Translations under genes and position numbers: made by a program
Shown here: in pieces, positions 7,420 to 14,645 of the stretch
Position numbering within the stretch: position 1 is the stretch's first letter
Layout: each line of letters opens with the position of its first letter
Notes under the pieces: generated by a model
What the model was told of the DNA's origin: nothing
The model's input: only the letters and a program-made list of their open reading frames with translations
Databases searched by the model: none
Assembly: GCA_029777225.1 (NCBI GenBank)
Contig: JAKOSR010000109.1
Location: forward strand, 1-19,156
Direction: 5' to 3'
Source of the DNA: Chloroflexota bacterium
Lineage (GTDB): Bacteria; Chloroflexota; Anaerolineae; Anaerolineales; Anaerolineaceae
Length of the DNA stretch: 19,156 nucleotides

Positions 7420-7425
7420 TATAAT
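7420..7425 (+). promoter_or_regulatory. TATAAT -10 box of sbcD, predicting a leaderless mRNA
   Basis: A perfect TATAAT ends exactly six bases before the ATG at 7432, so the A of ATG is the expected transcription start. No Shine-Dalgarno sequence is present. No consensus -35 lies at 16-18 bases. Confidence 0.6.
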
Positions 7426-7431
7426 TGCCCC

Positions 7432-8667
7432 ATGATAAAAATTCTTCATTTCGCCGACGCACACATTGACATGGCCCGGCAGGGCCAGCTGGATACAAAG
7501 ACCGGGCTGTCCATCCGGGTGATGGATTTTCTGAAATCACTGGATACCATCGTGGAAACGGCAATTGCCGAGAAGGTGGACCTGGTGGTGTTTTCGGGGG
7601 ACGCCTACCGTGACCGGACGCCCGCGCCCACGTACCAGAGGGAATGGGGGCGGCGGATGATGCGCCTTTCCAGGGCCGGCATTCCCACGCTGCTGCTGAT
7701 TGGCAACCACGACGTCTCGCCGGCGCAAACGCGCGCGCACGCGATGCAGGAGTACGACACGCTCTCGCCGGAATTCCTGCACGTGGTGAGCAAACCCTGC
7801 CTCCTAGGGCCGGAGGAGTTGGACGGCGTCCAGGTGCAGGTGGTGGCCATCCCGTGGATAACACGGTCCGGATTGGCTGCTTCGCTGAATGGTGGGGAGG
7901 GCGAAGCCAGGGACCTGGCGCTTGAAATTGAAAACGCCATCGACAATCTCATCCGGGAATTTGTGCAGAAGCTGGACCCCGACCTGCCCACCATCCTGGC
8001 CGCGCACGCTTCGGTGGCCGGGGCGAAATTGGGGCAGGAACGTTACATCATGATTGGGCGAGACGTGATGTTGCAGCCCGGGCTGTTGCGAAATCCGGCT
8101 TTTGACTACGTTGCGCTGGGCCACATTCACTTGTTCCAGGACCTGAACGAAGGCGCGCAGCCACCGATTGTCTATCCCGGGTCCATCGAACGGGTTGACT
8201 TCGGGGAATCCAATGACATCAAGGGGTTTGTGCTGGCCGAAATTGAAAAGGGCAACACCCGGTACCAGTTCCGACGTCTGAACACCAGGCCGTATATCGA
8301 ATGTTATACCCAGGTTAGCGGGGAAGAGCGGCTGATGGATAAGCTGCTGGAGGCCCTGCCTGAGGCTGGAGAGATGAAGGATGCCATCGTGCGCCTGACG
8401 ATTGACTTCCCCCGGGAGCTGGAGCCGCTGATTGACGAGAGGCGCTTGCAGGAGAAGGCCGTGGAGGCGTTCCAGTTCGTGCTCTACCGCCGGCCAAGCG
8501 ACCGTCCGCGCGGGCGGATTGGCGACAGCCACGAAACGGAAAACCTGACACCCCTGGAGCTGCTGGACCTGTATTGGAAGGAAAGCCATTTTACTGGCAT
8601 CGACCGGGACCAACTACAGTCCCTGGCGGATGGAATCATTAACGCATCCCGGGCCGATGAGGGATAA
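7432..8667 (+). CDS. sbcD: SbcD/Mre11-family DNA repair exonuclease
   Basis: This 411-aa calcineurin-like phosphoesterase has the metal-binding motifs of the Mre11/SbcD family. These are Asp9 and His11 in FADAHID, Asp57 in FSGDAYRD, Asn92/His93 in IGNHD, His192 in AAHASV, and His231/His233 in GHIHL. The length and order fit the SbcD nuclease subunit, which cuts DNA ends and hairpins with the ATPase SbcC. Residues about 285-411 are the less conserved capping and partner-binding part. The start at ATG 7432 is chosen because MIKILHFADAHID is the standard N-terminus; an in-frame TTG seven codons upstream overlaps the -10 box. SbcC is not next to it: the next gene is on the other strand, 28 bases away. 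The gene is divergent from the XRE operon and may share its operator. Confidence 0.9.
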   Translation: MIKILHFADAHIDMARQGQLDTKTGLSIRVMDFLKSLDTIVETAIAEKVDLVVFSGDAYRDRTPAPTYQREWGRRMMRLSRAGIPTLLLIGNHDVSPAQTRAHAMQEYDTLSPEFLHVVSKPCLLGPEELDGVQVQVVAIPWITRSGLAASLNGGEGEARDLALEIENAIDNLIREFVQKLDPDLPTILAAHASVAGAKLGQERYIMIGRDVMLQPGLLRNPAFDYVALGHIHLFQDLNEGAQPPIVYPGSIERVDFGESNDIKGFVLAEIEKGNTRYQFRRLNTRPYIECYTQVSGEERLMDKLLEALPEAGEMKDAIVRLTIDFPRELEPLIDERRLQEKAVEAFQFVLYRRPSDRPRGRIGDSHETENLTPLELLDLYWKESHFTGIDRDQLQSLADGIINASRADEG

Positions 8668-8695
8668 ACAGGGCAATCAGCTGGTTATTAAAAAA

Positions 8696-9553
8696 TCAAG
8701 CGGCGCGAATCGCGTCCAACATGCGGGCGAGCCGAACCGTGGCGAGCACGTCGTGGACCCTCACGACGTCGGCGCCGTGCAGGATGCCCCAGGCGTTGGC
8801 GGCCAGGCTGCCTTCCAGGCGCTGGTCCACGGGAAGGTCCAGGGTATAACCGATGAAGGACTTGCGCGAAATACCCAGGAGAATCGGGTGGCCAAGCTCC
8901 CGCAGGCGGGCGAGGTGTTTGAGCAGTTGAAGGTTTTGCGCGGTGGTTTTCCCGAAGCCAATGCCCGGGTCCACCAGGATGCGCTCATCCGCGATGCCAG
9001 CAATTTGAGCGAGATGGACGGCATCTGACAGGCCGGCGGACACTTCCGCGACAATATTATCGTAATGGACATCAACATAGCGGCCGCCGAGGGCCGTGGC
9101 TTCAGTTTGGTGAGCACTGCGATTGTGCATCAGGACAACGGTGGCGCCATGTTTGGCAACCACAGCGGCCATTCCTTCGTCCTTTTGGAAAGCCCAGACA
9201 TCATTGATTATCTGCGCGCCGGCTTGCAGGCAGGCCTCGGCGACGGAGGCTTTGTACGTATCCACGGAAATCACCACGTTCGGCAATTCCTGCCTGAGGA
9301 GGGGAAGGACCGGCAGAAGCGCTTCAAGCTCCATCTCCGCGCTGACGGGCCGCGCCCCGGGGCGGGTGGATTCAGCCCCAAGGTCCAGGATATCCGCGCC
9401 TTCCGCCACGAAGCGCCGGGCCTGGGCAAGCGTTTCTTCGAGGGGGTGCGCTTTTTGGAGTAAACCATCGCCGGAAAAGCTATCCAGGGTCAGGTTGAGG
9501 ATGGCCATGACGTAGGTCCTTTGACCCAAATCCGGGAGCAGGGGGTTGGTCAT
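8696..9553 (-). CDS. folP: Dihydropteroate synthase (folate biosynthesis)
   Basis: This 285-aa TIM-barrel enzyme joins 6-hydroxymethyl-dihydropterin pyrophosphate to p-aminobenzoate, and it is the target of sulfonamides. The motifs are in order: MAILNLTLDSFSGDG (residues 16-30), LDLGAESTRPGA, ISVDTYKASV, AQIINDVWAF, LMHNRS, VDPGIGFGKT, GISRKSFIG and RVHDV. The start at 9553 follows the LysM gene by seven bases. An upstream in-frame start at 9586 would overlap that gene and is less likely. In the first loop the normally conserved TPDSFS reads TLDSFS: Pro is replaced by Leu23 (codon CTG). No other folate gene is nearby. It is probably co-transcribed with the LysM lipoprotein. Confidence 0.93.
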   Translation of the reverse strand: MTNPLLPDLGQRTYVMAILNLTLDSFSGDGLLQKAHPLEETLAQARRFVAEGADILDLGAESTRPGARPVSAEMELEALLPVLPLLRQELPNVVISVDTYKASVAEACLQAGAQIINDVWAFQKDEGMAAVVAKHGATVVLMHNRSAHQTEATALGGRYVDVHYDNIVAEVSAGLSDAVHLAQIAGIADERILVDPGIGFGKTTAQNLQLLKHLARLRELGHPILLGISRKSFIGYTLDLPVDQRLEGSLAANAWGILHGADVVRVHDVLATVRLARMLDAIRAA

Positions 9554-9560
9554 GAGCGCT

Positions 9561-10595
9561 TCACTTAAAAATGGGCCTGACCTCAACGAAGGCCTTCACT
9601 TCATCAATCTTACCGGCTATGCTGTAGAGCGTGAAGTTGAAGGGCAGGGTCTGCCGGGTGCTGATGGGGGGCTTGGCCTCCCAGCGACGAATCCCGAGTA
9701 CGTGGCCGTCCTCGGAATATGCCACGCCCAGAACCCAAACGGAACTGGCCGGGCGTTGGGGGTCGACAAAGAAGACATCGCCGCGCACCTCCGCGCTGAG
9801 GGCTTCCTCGTCCAGGGCTACCTTGAGATTAATCACCGAGGCGGGCAGGTAACGGTTGGTGCCATCCGACACCGGGAGGGAAAAATCGAGACGGGCAGTG
9901 GCCGTGAAGTCCTCAGGGGTGGGGGGCATGAAGTAAGTCACCAACGGCAGGGTTTTGCCGGCAGGGAGGATGTTGAAGGGCAGAATGGCGATTTGTTCCC
10001 GCTTCTCCGGAGCAATCGCGCTGCCGAGGCTGACGATTGCTGAAATATTTTCGATGGGCTTCTCACTCGTGTTGGCAACCGTGACAAAACAGTAAACTCC
10101 CCTGGCACTATCGCGGTAGCAATCGGTTGGAAGGGAAACCTCCGCCAGCTCCGTGGGGAGGGGCATGCTCGCGGTTGGGCTAGCGCCCGCGTTGGCGGCT
10201 GGTGTGGGCGTGACTGGGATGAGAAGGACTGTGCCGACCCGCATGGCATTGGGGATGACGGTGGGGTTGGCAGCTTTCAGGGCATCCAGGCTGACGCCGT
10301 AGTAGAGCGCGATATCAAACATGACATCGTTCTCGTCAACGACGTGGTAAACCGGCTCAAAGGTAGGGGTTGGGGTGGGGACGGGCGTATCCGTGGCAAC
10401 CGGCGTGGCGGTTGGCACGGTGGTGGGGGTGTCGGAAGGGTAAGGCCTGAGCGTTGCTGTGGGGGTGGGCGTCTCCTCGGTGAGGGAGTGAATGACCGAA
10501 ATGGGGGATGGGAAAGACGGGGTTTCTGTTTTTGGCGCGCAAGCGGCCAGCAAAGCCAACGCAATCAGTAACCCAAAAGCCCGGGTATTTCTCAT
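9561..10595 (-). CDS. LysM-domain lipoprotein with Pro/Thr-rich linker
   Basis: This 344-aa protein from the ATG at 10595 begins with a lipoprotein signal and lipobox LLAAC (Cys19). Residues about 40-80 are a PTPT-rich linker. A LysM domain at about 83-128 (YHVVDENDVMFDIALYYG to MRVGTVLLIPV) should bind peptidoglycan or related glycans. A second short PT linker follows. Residues about 150-344 look like a beta-rich extracellular domain (CYRDSARGVYCFVTVANTSEKP), as in proteins with FxLYD-like or similar folds, but this part is not firmly identified. It should sit on the outer face of the membrane, contacting the wall. A TATAAT six bases before the ATG predicts a leaderless transcript. DHPS follows after seven bases. 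Confidence 0.85.
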   Translation of the reverse strand: MRNTRAFGLLIALALLAACAPKTETPSFPSPISVIHSLTEETPTPTATLRPYPSDTPTTVPTATPVATDTPVPTPTPTFEPVYHVVDENDVMFDIALYYGVSLDALKAANPTVIPNAMRVGTVLLIPVTPTPAANAGASPTASMPLPTELAEVSLPTDCYRDSARGVYCFVTVANTSEKPIENISAIVSLGSAIAPEKREQIAILPFNILPAGKTLPLVTYFMPPTPEDFTATARLDFSLPVSDGTNRYLPASVINLKVALDEEALSAEVRGDVFFVDPQRPASSVWVLGVAYSEDGHVLGIRRWEAKPPISTRQTLPFNFTLYSIAGKIDEVKAFVEVRPIFK

Positions 10596-10601
10596 TTTTT
10601 G

Positions 10602-10607
10602 ATTATA
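10602..10607 (-). promoter_or_regulatory. TATAAT -10 box of the LysM lipoprotein gene, predicting a leaderless mRNA
   Basis: On the minus strand TATAAT is followed by six bases (CAAAAA) and then ATG at 10595, the same geometry as at sbcD. There is no Shine-Dalgarno sequence. No consensus -35 is seen at 16-18 bases. Confidence 0.6.
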
Positions 10608-10708
10608 CCAGCGCAAGGCGCGAGTTTATTTGATGTAATGTCATAATCATTTATGTATGAGTTTTATTTGAAAAACTGGACAAGCGGCTGAACGGGGATA
10701 TATGGTAC

Positions 10709-10714
10709 TATAAT
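10709..10714 (+). promoter_or_regulatory. Candidate -10 box (TATAAT) for the FmdB gene
   Basis: A perfect TATAAT lies 31 bases before the ATG at 10746. The predicted transcript would have a leader of about 25 bases carrying AGAGAGA as a weak ribosome binding site. The intergenic span shared with the LysM gene (10596-10745) is AT-rich and contains CATAATCATTTATG, a short inverted repeat (about 10642-10655). Confidence 0.5.
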
Positions 10715-10745
10715 GCTTTGTCAAGAAGCAGGATTAGAGAGAATT

Positions 10746-11063
10746 ATGCCAGTTTATACGTATCGTTGTGAAATTTGTGATTACCATTTTGATGCTTCGC
10801 AGCATTTTACGGATGATCCCCTGACCATTTGCCCGAATTGCGGGTCGGCGGGGTTGCGCAAGGTGTTTCAACCCGTTGGGATCGTGTTCAAGGGAAAAGG
10901 ATTCTACGCCACGGATCACCGCTCCCCCTCCGGGCAGACTTACTCCGGCAATCACCGGAGCGAGCCCTCTGAAAGCGCGAGTGGTGAAAAGGGTGCCACG
11001 GAGACACCGCATAAAAGTGAACCTATATCCGCGGAGAAATCCGGGACCAAAGAGACCGCCTGA
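10746..11063 (+). CDS. FmdB-family zinc-ribbon protein
   Basis: This is a 105-aa protein. The start MPVYTYRCEIC is the hallmark of the FmdB/CxxC zinc-ribbon regulatory family, so the ATG at 10746 is preferred to one at 10713 inside the -10 box. Cys8/Cys11 and Cys29/Cys32 (ICPNCGS) form the zinc site. A short basic core, GLRKVFQPVGIVFKGKGFYATD, follows as in other members. Residues about 57-105 are a low-complexity tail rich in Ser, Glu, Lys and Thr, probably disordered. The family's exact role is poorly known; it was named for a putative regulator of formamidase genes. The stop codon lies in the loop of its own terminator. Confidence 0.9.
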   Translation: MPVYTYRCEICDYHFDASQHFTDDPLTICPNCGSAGLRKVFQPVGIVFKGKGFYATDHRSPSGQTYSGNHRSEPSESASGEKGATETPHKSEPISAEKSGTKETA

Positions 11064-11075
11064 AAGGCGGTCTTT
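11053..11075 (+). terminator. Terminator of the FmdB gene, with the stop codon in the loop
   Basis: AGACCGCC (11053-11060) pairs with GGCGGTCT (11066-11073) around a TGAAA loop. The TGA of that loop is the stop codon of the gene, so the last codons form the left arm of the stem. A moderately T-rich TTTGTTTA follows. Confidence 0.8.
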
Positions 11076-11105
11076 GTTTATGTTGTGATGGGGGAGGACG
11101 GAAGA

Positions 11106-11921
11106 TTACGCGGCCAGGTTGCGGTCCATGGCTTGCTGAAGCTGGCGATATTCGGGGCTGACGGCGTAAGCTTTGAGTGCGTTGATGCGTTTGATAATCA
11201 GCGGATGGGATTGGAAGCTTTCCTGCAGTTGACCAACCAGGGTGTCGTCTTCGGCGTCGACCCTGGCAAGGGCGGTGTCAAATTCCTGGGCTGTTTTGGC
11301 GTTGGGGGCGCTGAGGCGCACCAGGGCGGAAATGGCCTGGTTCAGGTTGCCGCAGGCCAACAGGCCGGCCCGGTCGCAAGACAGCTCACAGGCCCGTGAA
11401 TACCACTGAAAGATGAGATAAACGAGGTATCCGATGCCGTAGGGGGAGGGAGAGCCCGCCAGACCGCCCACCAGGGTGTTCAACCAGGTGTGGCCCAGGG
11501 CGACATGGCCCATCTCGTGGCCGATGACAAAGGAGAGCTCACCGGGGGACATCACGCGCAGCATTGGTTCACAGACCACCACGGATTTCGGGTCGCTCAA
11601 GCCAAAAGTATAGGCGTTCACCATCTGCTGCCTGACGATATAGACGCGCAAGGGGCCAGGCTTTAGGCGCTTGTGGCAGGTTTCCACGATTGAAGCCAGG
11701 CGGGGATCGGTTTGAGGATGAACAAGGAAGGCCTTGGCCATGAGGGTTTTCTGCATGGCGTTGGTACTCCAAATGGTGAAAGCGAACATCAGCAGGATTA
11801 ATAGCAGGCTCAGGCACTGCGTGAGCATAGCGGTTAACAGAACAACCCCAAGCGTTAACAAGAGGGTGACAAACAGGATTGGATATTCAGAAGAATGGCG
11901 GTACGCGGTGGAGCGGAACAT
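11106..11921 (-). CDS. M48-family membrane zinc metallopeptidase (HtpX-like)
   Basis: This 271-aa protein has two N-terminal hydrophobic segments (about residues 14-33 and 36-52) and a catalytic domain on one side of the membrane. The zinc motif HEMGH (His135, Glu136, His139) lies in FVIGHEMGHVALGH. The third ligand is Glu179 in CELSCDRAGL. NAYTFGLSDPKSVVV upstream of the motif is typical of M48 peptidases. Such enzymes (HtpX and relatives) help in membrane-protein quality control, though the substrate here is unknown. A TGAGGA ribosome binding site lies just before the ATG at 11921. A weak TAAAAT at 11958-11953 could be the -10. It converges with the FmdB gene and lies downstream of RNase J behind a terminator, so it is likely a separate unit. 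Confidence 0.88.
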   Translation of the reverse strand: MFRSTAYRHSSEYPILFVTLLLTLGVVLLTAMLTQCLSLLLILLMFAFTIWSTNAMQKTLMAKAFLVHPQTDPRLASIVETCHKRLKPGPLRVYIVRQQMVNAYTFGLSDPKSVVVCEPMLRVMSPGELSFVIGHEMGHVALGHTWLNTLVGGLAGSPSPYGIGYLVYLIFQWYSRACELSCDRAGLLACGNLNQAISALVRLSAPNAKTAQEFDTALARVDAEDDTLVGQLQESFQSHPLIIKRINALKAYAVSPEYRQLQQAMDRNLAA

Positions 11922-11997
11922 GGTGTTTCCTCAGTTTCTCATTGTGGGGATAATTTTACCTCCTGGCCCCGCAAGGTGTTACGCGTCCTGATTCAAC

Positions 11998-12023
11998 AAA
12001 ACAGCCCGAATCCGGGCTGTTTT
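11998..12023. terminator. Terminator after RNase J
   Basis: AAAACAGCCCG pairs with CGGGCTGTTTT around a four-base loop, with a TTTTG run on both strands. It lies 25 bases downstream of the RNase J stop on the minus strand and ends its transcript before the M48 gene. Confidence 0.85.
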
Positions 12024-12048
12024 GCGGTATTGAAAGGCTTATGGAGGC

Positions 12049-13686
12049 TTAGTTGCGCGTGATGGTGGTGAAAACCATGGGTTTACGCTTGGTTTCCTCG
12101 AAAATCATGGACTGGGCCAGTTTCTTGATTTCGCCCTGCATGTTGCCCGCGTTGTGGTCAATCATCTTCTTTGCCCTGCGGCGCATTTCCGTGAAGAGGC
12201 TCTCGGATTCTTCCGGAGTCATGAAACCGCGGCTGATGATTTCGAAGTCTTTGAGACTGCCGGTTTTGCGGTCCACTTCCATATTCAGCAGGACAATGCC
12301 ATCCTGGCCAATCTCCTCGCGTTCGCGCATGGTTGAGGCATCCACATCGCCAACGCCGGTGCCGTCCACGAAGACATAACCGCCGGGGATGCGCTCGCCC
12401 AGTTTCATTTCGCCATGGGTGAATTCGATGACGCGGCCATTTTCAACCATCGCAATCTGCTTCTCATCCATGCCCACGTCAAGACCGAGGCGCCTGTGTT
12501 GCTTAAGCATGCGCAGCTCGCCATGCACGGGGATGAGGTAGCGCGGCCGGGTGAGGTGCAGGAGGAGTTTCATTTCTTCCTGGCTGGCATGCCCGGAGAC
12601 GTGCACCGGCGCGATGGCCTCGTAGATAACCTCGGCGCCCTGTTCCATAAGGCTGTTGATGGCGTGATAGACCAGCTCCTCGTTGCCCGGAATGGGATGG
12701 GAGGAGAGGACGACCGTATCGCCGGCCTTTATTTCAAAGCGACGGTTGGTTCCATTGGCCAGGCGGCCCAGGATGGAGGTGGGCTCACCCTGTGAGCCGG
12801 TCACCAGGAGAACCACCTTGCTTTCGGGCATGGTGAGGGCGACGTCCTGTGAGACAATCATCTTTTCATCCAGCTTGATGTAGCCGAGCTCCTGGGCGAT
12901 GCGAATGTTTTCCGTAAGGCTGAGCCCAACAAAGGCCACCTTACGGTTGTAGCGCGCGGCGACATCCACGACCTGTTGCATGCGTGAGATGAGGGAGGCG
13001 AAAGTGGCGACGATGATACGGCCCTTGGCCTGTTGGAACACTTTATCAAGCGCGGCGTCAATCACGCGTTCGGAAGGCGTCCAACCCGGGCGTTCCGCGT
13101 TGGTGGAGTCTGCCAGCAGGGCCAAAACACCTTTGCGTGCGAACTCCGCGAGCTTGGCGTAGTCCGTGGGCCAATTATCCACGGGGGTGTGATCAAACTT
13201 GTAATCCCCGGTGTGGACAACCAAACCCGCGGGGGTTTCAATGCCCAACCCGACGCCATCAGGAACAGAGTGGCAGACGTGGAAGAAGTCCACTTTAAAG
13301 GGGCCAATTTGCACGCTTTCACCCGCGTGGACAGTGACCAGGCGAGATTTTTTGTTGAAGCCGCGCCGATTCAGCTTGGCCTGGATGAGGCCGAGGGTGA
13401 GCGGGGTGGCATAGACAGGCGCGTCCACGGATTCGAGCAGGTGGCCAATGGCGCCGGTATGGTCTTCGTGGCCATGGGTGACAACAACCCCAACCACCTT
13501 GTTGGCGCGTTGCTTGACGTATTCAAAATCGGGGATGATGTAGTCAATCCCGATCATATCGTTATCGGGGAACATCATACCGGCGTCCACGATGAGGATT
13601 TTGTCATCGTATTCGTAGACGGTCATGTTCTTGCCCACTTCACCCAACCCTCCCAGGGGGATGATTCTTAATGTTTTTGATTTCAT
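12049..13686 (-). CDS. rnj: Ribonuclease J
   Basis: This 545-aa protein is a metallo-beta-lactamase/beta-CASP nuclease with 5'-3' exonuclease and endonuclease activity in mRNA decay and rRNA processing. The N-terminus KTLRIIPLGGLGEVGKNM is characteristic of the family. The zinc motif HGHEDH spans His71, His73, Asp75 and His76. Further signs are HTGDYKFDHTP, LLADSTNAERPG, VTGSQGEPTS, HVSGHASQEE and PVHGELRML. The length is normal for a single RNase J. The start at 13686 has AAGGA six bases upstream. A promoter at 13893-13864 and a leader of about 170 nt with a hairpin and U-run suggest leader-based control, as known for RNase genes in other bacteria. That control is inferred, not shown. Confidence 0.95.
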   Translation of the reverse strand: MKSKTLRIIPLGGLGEVGKNMTVYEYDDKILIVDAGMMFPDNDMIGIDYIIPDFEYVKQRANKVVGVVVTHGHEDHTGAIGHLLESVDAPVYATPLTLGLIQAKLNRRGFNKKSRLVTVHAGESVQIGPFKVDFFHVCHSVPDGVGLGIETPAGLVVHTGDYKFDHTPVDNWPTDYAKLAEFARKGVLALLADSTNAERPGWTPSERVIDAALDKVFQQAKGRIIVATFASLISRMQQVVDVAARYNRKVAFVGLSLTENIRIAQELGYIKLDEKMIVSQDVALTMPESKVVLLVTGSQGEPTSILGRLANGTNRRFEIKAGDTVVLSSHPIPGNEELVYHAINSLMEQGAEVIYEAIAPVHVSGHASQEEMKLLLHLTRPRYLIPVHGELRMLKQHRRLGLDVGMDEKQIAMVENGRVIEFTHGEMKLGERIPGGYVFVDGTGVGDVDASTMREREEIGQDGIVLLNMEVDRKTGSLKDFEIISRGFMTPEESESLFTEMRRRAKKMIDHNAGNMQGEIKKLAQSMIFEETKRKPMVFTTITRN

Positions 13687-13857
13687 ATATATTCCTTCAA
13701 TGTTTATCCAGCGTTCATGCTGGTGATGTTTAATGTTAAGCGGGGGAAATGAAAAACCCCCACGGGGACCTGCCTCCTGGGGATTTAGCGCGAATCAAAG
13801 ACAAAAATCACTTGCTTTAATAAACTTGCGAATCATAATGCCAAACGGCAGGCATCG
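13687..13857 (-). promoter_or_regulatory. 5' leader of RNase J, about 170 nt
   Basis: This span lies between the predicted transcription start and the start codon. It has no long coding frame. It holds a 13-codon mini-frame (MIRKFIKASDFCL) without a visible ribosome binding site, a terminator-like hairpin at 13782-13752, a small hairpin CCAGC-N6-GCTGG at 13708-13723, and the AAGGA site. Confidence 0.4.
13752..13782 (-). terminator. Attenuator-like hairpin in the RNase J leader
   Basis: Read on the minus strand, CCCCA pairs with TGGGG, with an inner GGA/TCC helix, a six-base loop and a GTTTTTC run after it. It sits inside the RNase J leader, so it could stop transcription before the gene. Its strength is uncertain because of a bulge. 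Confidence 0.4.
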
Positions 13858-13863
13858 CGGCGA

Positions 13864-13893
13864 AGTATAGCACGAATGCGGACCTGCCGTCAA
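13864..13893 (-). promoter_or_regulatory. Promoter of RNase J
   Basis: On the minus strand TTGACG (13893-13888) and TATACT (13869-13864) are separated by 18 bases, a near-consensus sigma-70-type promoter. It predicts a start near 13857. Confidence 0.6.
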
Positions 13894-13903
13894 ACCCGGA
13901 ATG

Positions 13904-13953
13904 GGGCGATTCTTGTACGCATAAGTGGCTGGAAGGCGGTCCGGGCGATTCTT
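13904..13953. repeat. Two 11-base direct repeats upstream of hsp20
   Basis: GGGCGATTCTT occurs at 13904-13914 and again at 13943-13953, 39 bases apart. They lie between the hsp20 start and the RNase J promoter. They could be a regulator's binding sites, but no known heat-shock element such as CIRCE is recognised, and they could be chance. Confidence 0.3.
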
Positions 13954-14045
13954 ATAAACCATATAGAAATTGCTAACGCGTCTCTTATGCCTGTTTTCTA
14001 AACTATGGGCGTAACAACAATAAAGTAGATTGAATGGAGGTACGT

Positions 14046-14501
14046 ATGGCTTATATGATTCGACGCAATCCTTACTGGAAAGACATGTACAACTTTGAGA
14101 AGGCGATGAATCGCTTCTTCGATATGGACAGCGAGCCTTTGCCTTCAGGTTTCCCACTCGATGTCATTGAGAATGACAAGGAATACCGGGTAAAAGCGAA
14201 TATGGCTGGTTTTGATCCCAAGAACATCGAAATCACCTACGATAACAATACCCTGTCTGTGAAGGGTGAGGTTGAGGAAGAAAACAAGAATGAAGAAGAA
14301 GGCAAGTACCATGTGCGCGAACGCAACTATGGCTTCTTCTACCGCAGTGTGACCATGCCCGGCCTGGTGGACGCAGACGCGATTTCGGCTGAAAGCAACA
14401 ATGGCGTGCTGATTATCCACCTTCCCAAGAAACCTGAGGCCCAGCCCAGGAAAATCGAAGTGAAGGATAAGAATCCCTCTTCGGTCATTGACAACAAATA
14501 A
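14046..14501 (+). CDS. Small heat-shock protein, Hsp20/alpha-crystallin family
   Basis: This 151-aa ATP-independent chaperone holds unfolding proteins. The ATG at 14046 is chosen because GGAGG ends five bases before it; an ATG at 14034 overlaps that site. Residues about 1-38 are the variable N-terminal arm (MIRRNPYWKDMYNFEKAMNR). The alpha-crystallin domain spans about 39-140: PLDVIENDKEYRVKANMAGF, KGEVEEENKNEEEGKYHVRER, FYRSVTMPGLVDADAI, and the usual NGVLIIHLPKKPEA at its end. A Lys-rich tail follows. It is a single-gene unit: RNase J is divergent, and a strong terminator follows the stop. Confidence 0.93.
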   Translation: MAYMIRRNPYWKDMYNFEKAMNRFFDMDSEPLPSGFPLDVIENDKEYRVKANMAGFDPKNIEITYDNNTLSVKGEVEEENKNEEEGKYHVRERNYGFFYRSVTMPGLVDADAISAESNNGVLIIHLPKKPEAQPRKIEVKDKNPSSVIDNK

Positions 14502-14520
14502 AACAAGCTTTTGATTAGGA

Positions 14521-14552
14521 CACAAACGCCGCCTGAAAAGGCGGCGTTTGTG
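14521..14552. terminator. Strong terminator after hsp20
   Basis: A perfect 14-bp stem (CACAAACGCCGCCT with its complement) is closed by a GAAA tetraloop at 14535-14538. It is followed by TTTG only, so the U-tract is weak, but the stem is very stable. Confidence 0.85.
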
Positions 14553-14611
14553 TTTGCGGGAGCGTGTGAAAATGGGCCAGTGCAGGCGCGCCAACCCGGG
14601 AGGCCACGGTA

Positions 14612-14617
14612 TATAAT
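14612..14617 (+). promoter_or_regulatory. TATAAT -10 box for the PPK2-PfkB operon
   Basis: A perfect TATAAT lies 28 bases before the ATG at 14646, leaving a short leader with the ribosome binding site AGGAGGG. No consensus -35 is present at 16-18 bases. Confidence 0.5.
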
Positions 14618-14645
14618 TAGCCAATACCCGGAAAGGAGGGTGTGA

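Noticed and set aside
13795..14157. A 120-aa minus-strand frame spanning the hsp20 start and the RNase J leader
   Set aside because: It overlaps the hsp20 coding start, contains the RNase J promoter, and has no ribosome binding site or family motif. Its last 13 codons are noted only as a possible mini-frame.
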